This document shows, piece after piece, positions 51,330 to 60,718 of a stretch of DNA of 64,000 nucleotides (positions within the stretch are counted from its first letter, which is position 1; each line of letters begins with the position of its first letter). Position numbers and translations under genes: made by a program. The DNA lies in assembly GCA_963578825.1 (NCBI GenBank), contig CAUZDW010000012.1, positions 40,601 through 104,600 on the forward strand. The letters are read 5' to 3'. The notes below the pieces were generated by a model. The model had not been told where the DNA came from, made no database searches, and worked only from the letters and a program-made list of their open reading frames with translations. The stretch comes from JAJDNS01 sp963578825. Its GTDB lineage: Bacteria > Acidobacteriota > Vicinamibacteria > Fen-336.

Positions 51330-51437
51330 TCAGGCGGTCTTGCCTCGTTTTGCGGCAGCAGCTTCCTTGCGTCGCGCCTTCCTGGCCTTCTTGCGGCGGT
51401 GGCGACGCCGATTGATCTCTCTTGCTCTCTCGATCAT
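51330..51437 (-). CDS. Short highly basic peptide (DUF6800-like)
   Basis: 35 aa: MIERAREINRRRHRRKKARK then an Ala/Lys-rich end. Over half of the residues are Arg or Lys. It has an AGGA site upstream and overlaps the stop of the MshEN gene by ATGA. Similar small basic proteins (MGERRREIRRRR-type) are annotated in Planctomycetes. A nucleic-acid or ribosome interaction is likely from charge alone. Confidence 0.55.
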   Translation of the reverse strand: MIERAREINRRRHRRKKARKARRKEAAAAKRGKTA

Positions 51438-52458
51438 GCGTTCTTCCTCTCTTGTGTCTTCTTCGGGCGTGCTGCCCGATGTTCGGCTTCCTTTTTGGCC
51501 TCCGCCATGCGCGTCCGGATGATGCGCAGGTAGGCCCTGGGGATCTTCTGCATGTGGGCCACGAGCTGGCCCTGGCCGCCACGGGCCGCTCCGCGGGCTC
51601 CGCTGTCGCCCCAGATCAGGTTCACCACGCGGCTCCTGAGCGCCACCGGGAGAACGGCAGCCGTCGTCCCGGGCTTCTTGCCGATGCCTCAAGGAACTGC
51701 CGGTTGGTCTCCTCGGGACCGAGCCGGCCCACGAACAGGGCCCGGTCACGGGTCACGCTCTGAAAGATCGACGGCAGATCCAGCGGGATCCTGAGCTCCC
51801 CTGCGCGGGCCCGGTCCATCCCCTCGCCGGCCCCGTCCCAGCCGATGACCCAGGGCTCGCGCACGATGAAGAAGACGACGCGCTTGAAGTAGCACCGGCC
51901 GAGTGCGAGCACCGCCTGGACGACCTCGTCGCGGGTCCCGGCGGCGTCGATGGCCGCCGCCGCTTCTTCGGGGTCCTTCACCCGCGGGACGGGCATGGGC
52001 GTGGCCGCGGGGCTCCGGGTGTCGGTGTAGCGCCACCGCTCGTCGATGCCGAAGTGGTCGTGGAGCATCTGGACCATCCGGAACTCGGGAACCACCAGCG
52101 GGCGCACGATGTAGCCCAGCGAGTAGCCGATCCTGGCCACGGCCGTGTGATCCGAGGGGTTGACCATGCCGAGAAACAGCGTCTTGCCTCGCAAACGCCA
52201 GGGGATCACCTTGAAGCGCGTCACGAGCTTCCTGGGGACCAGCGGAACGGCCTCAGCCTGGAAGTTGCGAGGGTCGGCGGCGGGAACACCCTGGGCCCGG
52301 GCAAGAGCCTCGGTCAGACGCTCTTCGGTGATGAAGCCGAGCTCGTAGAGGCTGGTGCCGAGCCGACCGCCATAGAGCACCTGGTGCTGGATGGCCTCCT
52401 GAAGCTGTCCTTCACTGATGACTCCGCGATCGCGGAGAATCCGTCCCAAGATCGGCAG
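51434..52458 (-). pseudogene. MshEN-domain protein, frameshifted near its end
   Basis: About 340 aa. An MshEN (GspE-II N-terminal, c-di-GMP-binding) domain leads: RILRDRGVISEGQLQEAIQHQ, GGRLGTSLYELGFITEERL, LVPRKLVTRFKVIPWRL, VARIGYSLGYIVRPLVVPEF. A second, PilZ/GAF-sized domain follows (CYFKRVVFFIVREPWVIGWD). Near 51690 one base is missing, after which the frame GKKPGTTAAVLPVALRSRVV to MAEAKKEAEHRAARPKK completes it at 51434. The start is unclear: CTG 52458 has GAGGAGG 6 nt upstream, while the open frame extends to 52596. It is divergent from the GGDEF-EAL gene. Confidence 0.65.
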
Positions 52459-52569
52459 AGAACCCCTCCTCGAGGATTCTAGCCCGAGAAACCGCCGAGT
52501 GGCTGAGAAGGGTGCATGTGTGGACCGTCTTCGCGCCCGGGCTATCATGCTCCTGCCCGTCGAGGGTCC

Positions 52570-53804
52570 ATGCCCGAGCCCATAGTCCCCTACCACGAAC
52601 GGCTGTCCGACCTCGATCGCGAGCTCACGGAGCCCGGCAACCTCGGCGTCCTGGTCCTGGACGCCAGCCCCCTCGGCGACATCGAGGACAAGTACGGGGT
52701 GAAGGCCTACGAGGAGGTCCGCCAGCGGTTATTCTCGATCATCGAGGACGCTCGCGGCAAGGACTACCGGGCCGGAGACCATCTGTGCCTCGATCGGCCG
52801 CGGGGGCTCCACTTCCTGTTCTTCCTGGACCGAAAGCGCCGCCGCAACGTCCCGATGTCCGTGGCCGATCTCCGGGCAGCCAGGGCCAGAGTCATGTCCT
52901 CCCTCGTCCCCAACCTGGCGCGGGCGGCGTTTCCCTACATCAAGCCTGCGCCCAAGCTGGAGGTGGGCCACGGCCTGGCCATCTACAACCCCCTCCTGCA
53001 CCCGGGGCGAATGGTGGAGCGGGCGCTCGAGGAGGCGCTGGCCCAGGCCGCGCACCAGCGGCGGTCGGAGGAGCAGCACGTCCTCGAGCGGCTCCAGGAC
53101 GTGCTGCTGCGGGACCGGGTGGGACCGCCTACCAGCCCATCCTCCGGATGAAGGCGGGCACCATCCTGGGCTTCGAGGCCCTCTCCCGCGGGCCACGCGG
53201 CTCGGGCCTCGACACGGCGAATGCGCTCTTCGGGGCCGCCGAGAAGCACGGCCTGCAGGTCGAGCTGGATCGGCTGTGCCGGCGCTGGGCGCTGCTCTCC
53301 GCGGCGGGCCGCATACCCTCGAGCGCCAAGATCTTCGTCAACACGTTTCCCGCGACGATGCGGGACCCGCAGTTCAAGGGCAAGGCGCTCATCGACTTTC
53401 TCGACCGCGCGCAGGTGGCGCCTCACCGCGTCGTCATCGAAATCACCGAGAAGCTGGTCATCGAGAACTACGCGCTCTTCCGCGAGATGGTGGCCTACTT
53501 CACGGATCTCGGCATGTCGTTCGCCGTCGACGACGTCGGGTCGGGATACTCGGGCCTCGAGTCCATCGCCAAGCTCAGACCAAGCTATCTCAAGATCGAC
53601 ATCGAGCTCGTCAAGAACGTCCACGTCAACGTCGTCAACCGCGCGATGGTGAAGGCCATCATCACCCTCGGGCACGGTATTGGCGCCAAGGTGATCGCCG
53701 AAGGCATTGAGACCGAAGAGGAGACCCAGGTCCTGAAGGCGCTGGGCGTGGACTTCGGCCAGGGCTTCCGCCTCGCCCGACCCCAAACGGGGCCTGAAAC
53801 CTAG
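52570..53804 (+). pseudogene. Degenerate GGDEF plus EAL-domain protein, frameshifted
   Basis: ATG 52570 (MPEPIVPYHERLSDLDREL) begins a GGDEF-sized domain whose active-site motif is lost: the GGDEF position reads AGDHLCLDRPRGLHFLFFL. Near 53125 a one-base shift in GTGGGACC links it to an EAL domain: TAYQPILRMKAGTILGFEAL (EAL Glu), IFVNTFPATM, VVIEITEKLVIENYALFREM, FAVDDVGSGYSGLESIAKL, LKIDIELVKNVH, GAKVIAEGIETEEETQVL. The EAL half looks catalytically plausible (c-di-GMP phosphodiesterase), fused to a non-synthase GGDEF relic that may sense GTP. Confidence 0.75.
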
Positions 53805-54109
53805 GCGCTCCCGGGCCCGACAAACCGACACGTCGCCCGAGCGAAGCGGATCTCGTCGCCGTCCGCAAGATCGCGCTCCCGAACGATCTCGCCGTTCACC
53901 CGCGTCCGGTTCGTCGAGCCAAGGTCGACGAGCCTCCATCCGGACTCTCGCCTCTCCAGCCGGGCGTGCTGTCGCGACACCAGGGGCTCGTCGATCTCGA
54001 TGGCCGCGTCCTCCCGACCCACCACGATCGTCTCCTCGTCGAGGGGAAACACGACGCGCTCCCCGTCCGAGCGTTCCCAGACGAGCTGCGCCGTCGCGTT
54101 CGAGCTCAC
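53801..54109 (-). CDS. Forkhead-associated (FHA) domain protein
   Basis: 102 aa, a single FHA phosphothreonine-binding domain: FPLDEETIVVGREDAAIEID (conserved GRE), EPLVSRQHARLERRESGW (SxxH), and DLGSTNRTRVNGEIVRERDL (NG). It starts at GTG 54109, overlapping the PEGA-PDZ gene stop by GTGA. It would bind targets phosphorylated by the Ser/Thr kinase at 57829-59943. It is the last gene of the minus-strand signalling block and ends against the EAL gene. Confidence 0.85.
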   Translation of the reverse strand: MSSNATAQLVWERSDGERVVFPLDEETIVVGREDAAIEIDEPLVSRQHARLERRESGWRLVDLGSTNRTRVNGEIVRERDLADGDEIRFARATCRFVGPGSA

Positions 54110-56337
54110 GGTTGCGCCCGACGCGTGGCCAGGGGAGCGACGGCCGGGCCAGCGTTGTCGACCAGCGTCGCCCCGGGTGCGGCGGCGGCGGCCTTGTAGG
54201 CTTCCCGCGCCTGTGGGAGGTAGCTGAGGCGCTCGAGAACAACCCCCAGGTAGTAGAAGGCCGTCCCCCGGGAGAGGCCCGGGCGCTCCGGCAGCTCGGT
54301 CTTCGCCTTCTGCAGCGACTCGTGGGCGCCGGCGAAGTCGCCAAAGTGCATGGCGCACAGCGCCAGGTTGAGCCAGGCGTAGGCCGCCTGCTCGGTTCCC
54401 GGGTAGCCGTCCACGACACCACGCAGCTCGACCATGGCCCGGTTGTAGAGAAGATCCGGATCGAACAGCGGAATCTCACGCACGGTCTCTTCCAGGACGA
54501 GCTCGACGGCGCGGGCGCCGGCCGGACCGTTCACGTGCAGCGACAGGCTCTCCTTCGGCTGCTTGGCCCCGACGGCGGCGAGGATGTCCATGGTCTGCTG
54601 AACGGGCTGCCCGTCCACCGCTTCGACACGGTCCCCCGGCTGGAAGCCAGCCACCGCGGCGGGACTCCCCCCGACGACCCGCAGCACGGGCACGCCTTGA
54701 GAGTCGAGCGTGTCCACGGTGATCAGGCCGCTCCACGTTCGCTGGCTGGTGAACCTTCGATCGAGGCGCTCGATCGCCGGGAGGTAGGACACCGAATCCG
54801 CGAAGAACACGTCCATCTGTTCGGCAGTCGTGTTCCCTGCCGCGAGCAGGTAGAGGTGGGCCGTGCGCTGGAGTCGCTCCTCCGGCAGGACCGCCAGCAG
54901 GAAGCCCTGGACCTCCAGCGCCGCTGCCAGGCGCTCGCTGACCCGCCTGACGACGTCGGGCTCGGCTTCGGGCAGAAGGGCCGCGCGGGTCGTCTGCTCC
55001 TGTGCCAGGACCCGGTTCACGGCCTCCCGCGGGGCGCCGATGAGGTTCACGGTGGCGAGCCCCGCTCGCAGGGTCTCGAGGATCCTCTCCTCGGCCTCGT
55101 CGCGGCGCGCCTCCCCCGCCGCGTTCTCGGCCTCCACACCCAGGAAGGCGAGTGTTGGACGGATCGGGCAATCGAGGCTGATAGCCTCGTCCTTCTCGAG
55201 GACGAGATCCTTGATGAACTTGCCGGCGAGGTGCTTCACCTCGACGCGGACGTCGCCCGAGCAAATCCGGTCGATCTGCGACGGTGTCACCCCGCGAGCG
55301 TCGCCGTTGATGTAGATGCGCGCCCCGGGCGGGTCGGACGTCAACCGCAGCGACGCGACCGACTCCTCCAGACGAACCGGCTCGAGCTCGTAGTCCTGGG
55401 CGAGCGAAGATTCGAACGTTCGCAGGAGCGACGCGAAGCACTCGCGGCGGAACTCCACCGTGTGAGAGCCAAGCGTGAGGTTCGGAATCTCGATCCGGGC
55501 GGAGGACCGCGTCGGGTCGAGGCCGCCGCCACGGGCCCGGACAAAGTGGTCGGGCCCCAGGCTGCCGGAGGTGGTGAGAACGTGCTCGCCGTCGATCCAG
55601 ACCTCGACGTCGTCGGGTTGCGTGATGACGAAGACGCTGGCGAGGACACGGATGAGCGGAACGTCCAGGGTCTGGGTCTCACGCGCGGCGATCGTCAGCG
55701 GAAGGGTCTCGGTTCGGAAGCCCTCCTTGGTGACCTCCACGGTGTACTCCCCGGCCAGGACATCGAGGGGGAACAAGTCGGTGAGGCCGAGGTCCAACCG
55801 CTCTCCGGTGGTGCCGAGGAGAGCGACGCTCGCCCCCGGAGGCTGCGAGCTGACCGCCAGGTACCCCACGAGGGCCCTCTTCACGGCGTTGAAGAGGTCG
55901 ACGATCTTGGGAGAGACGCGCTCCTTCGAGAGGGCGTGGTCCGGCTTGATGAGCACGATGAACCGGAAGTTCTCCGAGGCCTTTTCCTGCAGGCCGATGC
56001 CGTAGTACGCGCGGCCCCGATACTCGTAGGCTTCGACCAGGACGTCCCGCGCTCGACGGGGCAGTTCGTAGCGGGCCCGGACCCCCTCGAGGCGGGCGAT
56101 GACGTCGTCGAAGCCGACGATCGAGCGACTCTGCTGGGGGCCCTGGAAGTCGGCGATGGCTCTCGTCAGCGCCTCCTCGGCCGCCTGAATCTCGAGCTGA
56201 ACGAACTCCGGCATCTCCGGAGGAGCCGCGGGCTCCTGGGCTGCAGCCAGGGCCGGCGCCAGGAGCACGATGAGGGCTCCAGCCAGCGCGGCTCCGAGCC
56301 TGCACATGATCGATGGTCCTGCCGGTCGCTCAACCAC
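54106..56337 (-). CDS. Secreted PEGA-PDZ-TPR scaffold protein
   Basis: 743 aa. Signal peptide LGAALAGALIVLLAPALAAAQ, then TPR-like helices (about 40-160), PEGA-type beta domains (YLAVSSQPPGASVALLGTTG; VITQPDDVEVWIDGEH; LRLTSDPPGARIYINGDARG), a long helical region, and a PDZ-like domain (LRVVGGSPAAVAGFQPGD, RVEAVDGQPVQQTMDI). Three C-terminal TPRs follow (AAYAWLNLALCAMHFGDFAG, AFYYLGVVLERLSYLPQA). It likely acts in the periplasm as an adaptor of the kinase circuit. ATG 56337; a second ATG at 56307 directly precedes the signal. Confidence 0.75.
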   Translation of the reverse strand: MVERPAGPSIMCRLGAALAGALIVLLAPALAAAQEPAAPPEMPEFVQLEIQAAEEALTRAIADFQGPQQSRSIVGFDDVIARLEGVRARYELPRRARDVLVEAYEYRGRAYYGIGLQEKASENFRFIVLIKPDHALSKERVSPKIVDLFNAVKRALVGYLAVSSQPPGASVALLGTTGERLDLGLTDLFPLDVLAGEYTVEVTKEGFRTETLPLTIAARETQTLDVPLIRVLASVFVITQPDDVEVWIDGEHVLTTSGSLGPDHFVRARGGGLDPTRSSARIEIPNLTLGSHTVEFRRECFASLLRTFESSLAQDYELEPVRLEESVASLRLTSDPPGARIYINGDARGVTPSQIDRICSGDVRVEVKHLAGKFIKDLVLEKDEAISLDCPIRPTLAFLGVEAENAAGEARRDEAEERILETLRAGLATVNLIGAPREAVNRVLAQEQTTRAALLPEAEPDVVRRVSERLAAALEVQGFLLAVLPEERLQRTAHLYLLAAGNTTAEQMDVFFADSVSYLPAIERLDRRFTSQRTWSGLITVDTLDSQGVPVLRVVGGSPAAVAGFQPGDRVEAVDGQPVQQTMDILAAVGAKQPKESLSLHVNGPAGARAVELVLEETVREIPLFDPDLLYNRAMVELRGVVDGYPGTEQAAYAWLNLALCAMHFGDFAGAHESLQKAKTELPERPGLSRGTAFYYLGVVLERLSYLPQAREAYKAAAAAPGATLVDNAGPAVAPLATRRAQP

Positions 56338-56349
56338 GTCCGTCCTCCC

Positions 56350-57828
56350 TTAGCGATAGCGGAGAATTCGTTCCGATTTGTCGTCGTACACGAGCACCGC
56401 CCCTGAGTCTTCCAGGGTGATCGCGGTGGCCTTCTTCAGCTCCGGGCTCTTGATCTTGAAGAACAGCTCACCCTTCGGATTGAAGACGACGACACCCTCC
56501 TCCTCGTCCGCAACGTAGATGTTGCGGAGCGTGTCGACGGCGACGTCGGAGGGCTTCCGAAGCCCTCCGGGCCCCACTGTTCGGATCGTCCGTCCGGACT
56601 CGTCGCAGACCAGCACAATCTTCTGCTTGCGGTCGAGGAGCAGGATGGCGCCCTCACCGTCGACGATGATGCGGGTCACCTCTCTCTTCGCCTTGTCCCG
56701 GGGGATGAAGGGGCCCTGCAGCGCTCCGGCGGCGTCGAAGCGGTGGACCCGGTCGTCCTTCTCGTCGGAGATGACGATGACGTTCCCCGGTGTGAGGGCC
56801 GCCGCAAGGATCTTCTCGAGGGGCTTGCGCTGGGCCCCGGCCTTCTCGGGAGGTAGGTAGAAGGTCCGCCCGCCCCGAGACCCGATGCGTACGGCGGTCT
56901 TGGCGGCGAATACGACCTCTCCCGTGCGAGCAAGCGACAGCGTGCGCGGGTCCTTGGCGGTCAGGCTCGTGCCCATCTTTCCGGCCTCGAACAAGACTGC
57001 GCTCCTGGCCTTCTTGGAGGCGATCCACAGCCGGTTGCCAGGAGCCATCACGAGCGCCTGGACATCCTTCAGGACATTCCCACCGGCCAACGAGAAGCTG
57101 GAGTCGATGGCGAAATCGGGTTTGTCCTGTCCATACAGCCGGTAGAGCGCGGTCGTCCGGTCGAGGGCCGGGGCCGCCCAGCGACTCTGGGGAAAGCGGT
57201 TCCGGACCCCCTGGAACTCCTCCATGGCGAGACGGGGTTGCCCGAGGAGGGCCAGGGCGTGACCGGCCTCGAACTGGGCGCGAGGGGCGGCGTCGCTGGC
57301 CGGGTACTCCAGCGCCACGCGGCGATTGAGTGCCACCGCGTCCTGGAAACGACCGGCCCGCCGGTGCACCGTGGCCGAGGCCTGCAGCGAGCGCGGCACC
57401 CAGTCGCTCCGCGGGTAGAGTGTGGCGACCCGGGTGAACTGGGCCAGGGCGTCGTCGAGTTGGGCCGGCGTCGTGGCCTTGCGGAGGGTGAGCAGGCCGA
57501 GGTAGTGGTAGGCACCGGGCGCCGCGTCGCTCTGGGCATGGTCTCTCGAGACCTCCTCGAAGGCCTCGCGGGCAGCGCTGTCGTCCCCGTCCACCTCCAT
57601 CCGATAGCGCCCGATCTCCAGAAGGGCCTGGCCCACGGCGTCGGTACCGGAGAAGCTCGTGATGATGATGTTGAAGTTCTCGAGCGCCTGCTTGAGCTTG
57701 CCCTGCTCGCGATAGGAGCGACCGTTCTCGAGCAGGCGCTGAGCCTGCTCCTCGGCGCTCTCCTGCCCGGCCACGGGCGAGACCAGCGTGAGGAGCGCGA
57801 GCATGACGAAGAGGCGCTGCGACACCAT
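56350..57828 (-). CDS. Secreted TPR plus NHL beta-propeller protein
   Basis: 492 aa with a signal peptide (FVMLALLTLVSPVAGQ). Residues about 25-235 are tetratricopeptide repeats (LLENGRSYREQGKLKQALENF, LDDALAQFTRVATLYPRSDW, PRLAMEEFQGVRNRFPQSRW). Residues about 250-490 form an NHL/SMP-30-like propeller (LRKPSDVAVDTLRNIYVADEE, GVVVFNPKGELFFKIK, ITLEDSGAVLVYDDK). It begins immediately after the kinase stop (57829). The tandem TPR-propeller is a common form of periplasmic scaffold. Confidence 0.8.
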   Translation of the reverse strand: MVSQRLFVMLALLTLVSPVAGQESAEEQAQRLLENGRSYREQGKLKQALENFNIIITSFSGTDAVGQALLEIGRYRMEVDGDDSAAREAFEEVSRDHAQSDAAPGAYHYLGLLTLRKATTPAQLDDALAQFTRVATLYPRSDWVPRSLQASATVHRRAGRFQDAVALNRRVALEYPASDAAPRAQFEAGHALALLGQPRLAMEEFQGVRNRFPQSRWAAPALDRTTALYRLYGQDKPDFAIDSSFSLAGGNVLKDVQALVMAPGNRLWIASKKARSAVLFEAGKMGTSLTAKDPRTLSLARTGEVVFAAKTAVRIGSRGGRTFYLPPEKAGAQRKPLEKILAAALTPGNVIVISDEKDDRVHRFDAAGALQGPFIPRDKAKREVTRIIVDGEGAILLLDRKQKIVLVCDESGRTIRTVGPGGLRKPSDVAVDTLRNIYVADEEEGVVVFNPKGELFFKIKSPELKKATAITLEDSGAVLVYDDKSERILRYR

Positions 57829-59943
57829 CTACTCCTTTCGACCGGTCACGAATTTGGGACGGCCGGCCTCGACCACGATCGTCTGATCGTTGGTCTCGCC
57901 ATCGGGCCAGCGGAAGCTCACGGTGTGGCGGCCGGCCGCCACGTCGCGGTTCTGGATCGGCGGGTAGCCCGCCGACGCCCCGTCAACGAAAACCTCGCAA
58001 TTGTCCGGGAAGGCGCGGACGTTGAGGCGACCGACGCCGGGCGCCTGGATGGCCGTCTGCCTCCCGGCTGGCACCGAGACGGGGAACTCGGCGCGGAGGA
58101 AGAGCGAGGCCGAGACGAGCGTCACCACCTGCGGGCCGCTCGGCAGATCCACCTGTGGCGAGACAGCACCCCTGGCCAGGGTCTGGCCACGCCAGAGGAC
58201 GTCGACCGGGTACGAGGACACCACCGAGACTTGTCCGGGTGGCGGTAGCGGCTGGAGCCGGGCCTCGATCACCTCCGGCACCGTGCCGGCGGGGACACGG
58301 ACCTCACGCGTCACGTAGCCACGGAGCGCGAAGCGGAGGACGTGATCGGACTCGGGATCGACGGCGATCTCGAGAGGGGTCACGCCGGCCACGCGCTCGC
58401 CATCGAGGGTGACGGTGGCGCCCGCGGGCTCGGTCCGGACCGGGGCCACCGGAACGTCCGTCTGCAGAGTGACGGACACCGCCTCCCCGGGACCGAGCGG
58501 AAGGCTCACGGTGCGGGTCTCGTCGAGATGGCCGGGCTTGCGGAAGGTCAGCTCGACCCGCTCGGGCACCGGGGATGGGAGCACCAGCTCGCCGTTCGTC
58601 ATGATCCCGGAGTCGCGGCCATCGACGAAGACCGCTGCACCCAGGGGTTGGGACCGGACCGGAACGCGGAGCTCGACGGGCGCGGGAGGCTGGGCCGGGC
58701 CACGGAGAAAGAACGCCGCTATCCCGGCCAGAACGACAACCGCCCCGACCGTTGCCACCACCAGGCCCCGGCGCGAGCGGGGCTCCGGGTGAGCCTCGGC
58801 CACGACGACGGTCGGCGCCAGCTCCGTCTCCGGCTCCTGTCGCGTGGGCGAGGCCTGGAAGGTCGCCTCGAGCTCGGAGAAGACCTGCTCCTGAGGCGGT
58901 TGGGGCTGGCTCTGTCTCTTCTGCTCGCGGAGCGCGGTGCGCAGCTCCCGACGAGCCTCGACGAACGCGGGGTTGGCGGTGACCACGGTGCGGAGCTGCT
59001 CGACGCTGTCCCCCACCCTGCCGGCCCTCAGGTTTCGTCGGGCGGTTGCAACGATCTGCAGGGCCTTCGGATCCGGTGCGGAGGCGCCCGACTTCCGGAG
59101 CTCGTCGACGACCTTCTGGAGGTGCTGGGCCATCTCCGCCGCCCCCGGGTAGCGCTCCTCCCGGTCCTTCGCCAGGGCGCGCTCGACGATACTCTTGAGC
59201 TCGGGCCCGGCCTCGCCGAGAGCTGCCACATCGAGTGGCGGAGGCGGCTCGCTCACGATCTTGAAGAGGACTTGCGGCGGGCCCTCTCCCTGGAAGGGCC
59301 GCTCCCCGCCCACCAGCTGGTACAGGATGACGCCGGCGGAGAAGACGTCGCTGCGGCCGTCGAGCTTCTGCCCCCGCACCTGCTCCGGGCTCATGTAGTG
59401 AACGGTGCCGACCATCATGCCCGTCTTGGTGAGCTGGGTGCCCTCCATCTTCGCGATGCCGAAGTCCAGGATCTTGGCGGTCCCGTCGTCGAGCAACCCG
59501 ATGTTGGCAGGCTTGATGTCGCGATGGACGATCCCGCGCTCGTGGGCGTAGGCGAGTCCGCGACAGACCTGGATGACGAGCTCCAGCTTCTCGACGAGAA
59601 GGATGTCCTCGCCGGACCTCAGGAGCGCCTCGAGGTCGGTGCCCTTGAGGTACTCCATGGCGATGAACTTGACGCCTCGATCCTCGCTCAGCTCGTAGAC
59701 GGCAACAATGTTGGGGTGCTGCATCCGCGCCGCGGCCTTGGCCTCGATCTCGAAACGCTTCAGGCTTGCCTCGCTGGCTGTGCCCTGAGAGGTGATCGTC
59801 TTGATCGCGACCTCGCGCTCGAGGCTTTCATCCACGCCTCGGAACACCATGCCCATGCCGCCCTTGCCGAGTCGCCCGGTGATGACGTATCGCCCGATCC
59901 GGGGACGCCCGCGCTCTTGGCTGGACTGGGGTAGCATGCTCAC
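57829..59943 (-). CDS. Transmembrane Ser/Thr protein kinase with PEGA domains
   Basis: 704 aa. Hanks-type kinase (about 18-275): LGKGGMGMVFRG (Gly loop), VAIKTI (Lys), YLKGTDLEALL, GIVHRDIKPANIGL (HRD), KILDFGIAK (DFG), GTVHYMSPEQVRGQKLDG, SDVFSAGVILYQLVGGERPF. Helical TPR-like segment to about 350. One transmembrane helix about 395-417 (GLVVATVGAVVVLAGIAAFFL). The periplasmic part has PEGA repeats (ELRVPVRSQPLGAAVFVDGR, PVRTEPAGATVTLDGE, RAFPDNCEVFVDG). The start ATG 59943 overlaps the PP2C stop (59940). It is the kinase of the FHA/PP2C block. Confidence 0.93.
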   Translation of the reverse strand: MSMLPQSSQERGRPRIGRYVITGRLGKGGMGMVFRGVDESLEREVAIKTITSQGTASEASLKRFEIEAKAAARMQHPNIVAVYELSEDRGVKFIAMEYLKGTDLEALLRSGEDILLVEKLELVIQVCRGLAYAHERGIVHRDIKPANIGLLDDGTAKILDFGIAKMEGTQLTKTGMMVGTVHYMSPEQVRGQKLDGRSDVFSAGVILYQLVGGERPFQGEGPPQVLFKIVSEPPPPLDVAALGEAGPELKSIVERALAKDREERYPGAAEMAQHLQKVVDELRKSGASAPDPKALQIVATARRNLRAGRVGDSVEQLRTVVTANPAFVEARRELRTALREQKRQSQPQPPQEQVFSELEATFQASPTRQEPETELAPTVVVAEAHPEPRSRRGLVVATVGAVVVLAGIAAFFLRGPAQPPAPVELRVPVRSQPLGAAVFVDGRDSGIMTNGELVLPSPVPERVELTFRKPGHLDETRTVSLPLGPGEAVSVTLQTDVPVAPVRTEPAGATVTLDGERVAGVTPLEIAVDPESDHVLRFALRGYVTREVRVPAGTVPEVIEARLQPLPPPGQVSVVSSYPVDVLWRGQTLARGAVSPQVDLPSGPQVVTLVSASLFLRAEFPVSVPAGRQTAIQAPGVGRLNVRAFPDNCEVFVDGASAGYPPIQNRDVAAGRHTVSFRWPDGETNDQTIVVEAGRPKFVTGRKE

Positions 59944-60707
59944 TCGTCTTCGAACTTCATCAGCACGACGGTGATGTTGTCCTCGCCGCCGCGCTCGTTG
60001 GACTCGTCGACGAGGGCCCGAGCGGCCTTGACGATGTCGCCGCCGGATTCCGCCAGGCTCCCGGCGATCTCATCGTCGGCCATCATGGTGGTAAGTCCGT
60101 CCGAGCAGACGAGCAAGACGTCGCCACTCTCCATCTTCCTGGACTGGATGTCCACCAGCAGATCGGCACGGCCACCGAGCGCCCGGGTGACCACGTTCCG
60201 CAACGGATGGCCGCGCGCCTGCTCGGGAGAGATGACACCTGTCTGGATCTGCTCGTTGACCCACGAGTGATCGCTGGTGAGGAGCGTCATCTGCCCTCCG
60301 GACCAGAGGTAGATCCGGCTGTCCCCGACATGAGCCAGATTGGCGATGTCGTCCTCGACGAGGACCGCCGCCACCGTCGTCGCCATCCCCTCGAGCTCGG
60401 CGCTCTCCCGGGTCGCCTCCAGCACCTTCCGGTTGGCGTGGCGAATGGCGGTCTTGAGGCGGTTGCCGTCGTACGAGATGGTCTCGTCGAGCCCGAAGGG
60501 CCACGTGATTTCCTGGTTTCCGGAGGTGAGGGTGACGAACTCCTCGATGGACTCCACGGCGATCCGGGAGGCCACCTCCCCGGCCGCGTGCCCCCCCATG
60601 CCGTCGGCGACGACGTAGAGCTTCTGCTCCTCGTCCACGGCAAGGGCGTCCTCATTGCCCTTGCGCTTGCGCCCGACGTCGCTCAGAGCCTCGCTCGAGA
60701 TCTTCAT
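59940..60707 (-). CDS. PP2C-family Ser/Thr protein phosphatase
   Basis: 255 aa PPM phosphatase. Metal-site Asp residues in KRKGNEDALAVDEEQ, YVVADGMGGHAAGEVASRI and LLVCSDGLTTMMADDEI, with SNERGGEDNITVVLMKFE at the end. It counteracts the adjacent membrane kinase, whose gene overlaps its stop. The start ATG 60707 follows the DnaJ gene by 11 nt. Confidence 0.95.
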   Translation of the reverse strand: MKISSEALSDVGRKRKGNEDALAVDEEQKLYVVADGMGGHAAGEVASRIAVESIEEFVTLTSGNQEITWPFGLDETISYDGNRLKTAIRHANRKVLEATRESAELEGMATTVAAVLVEDDIANLAHVGDSRIYLWSGGQMTLLTSDHSWVNEQIQTGVISPEQARGHPLRNVVTRALGGRADLLVDIQSRKMESGDVLLVCSDGLTTMMADDEIAGSLAESGGDIVKAARALVDESNERGGEDNITVVLMKFEDE

Positions 60708-60718
60708 GGTGGTCCGGG

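Noticed and set aside
51434..51625. Separate 63-aa gene overlapping the MshEN stop by GTGA
   Set aside because: The sequence just upstream in this frame (GKKPGTTAAVLPVAL) continues the MshEN protein, so the overlap is better explained by a frameshift in one gene.
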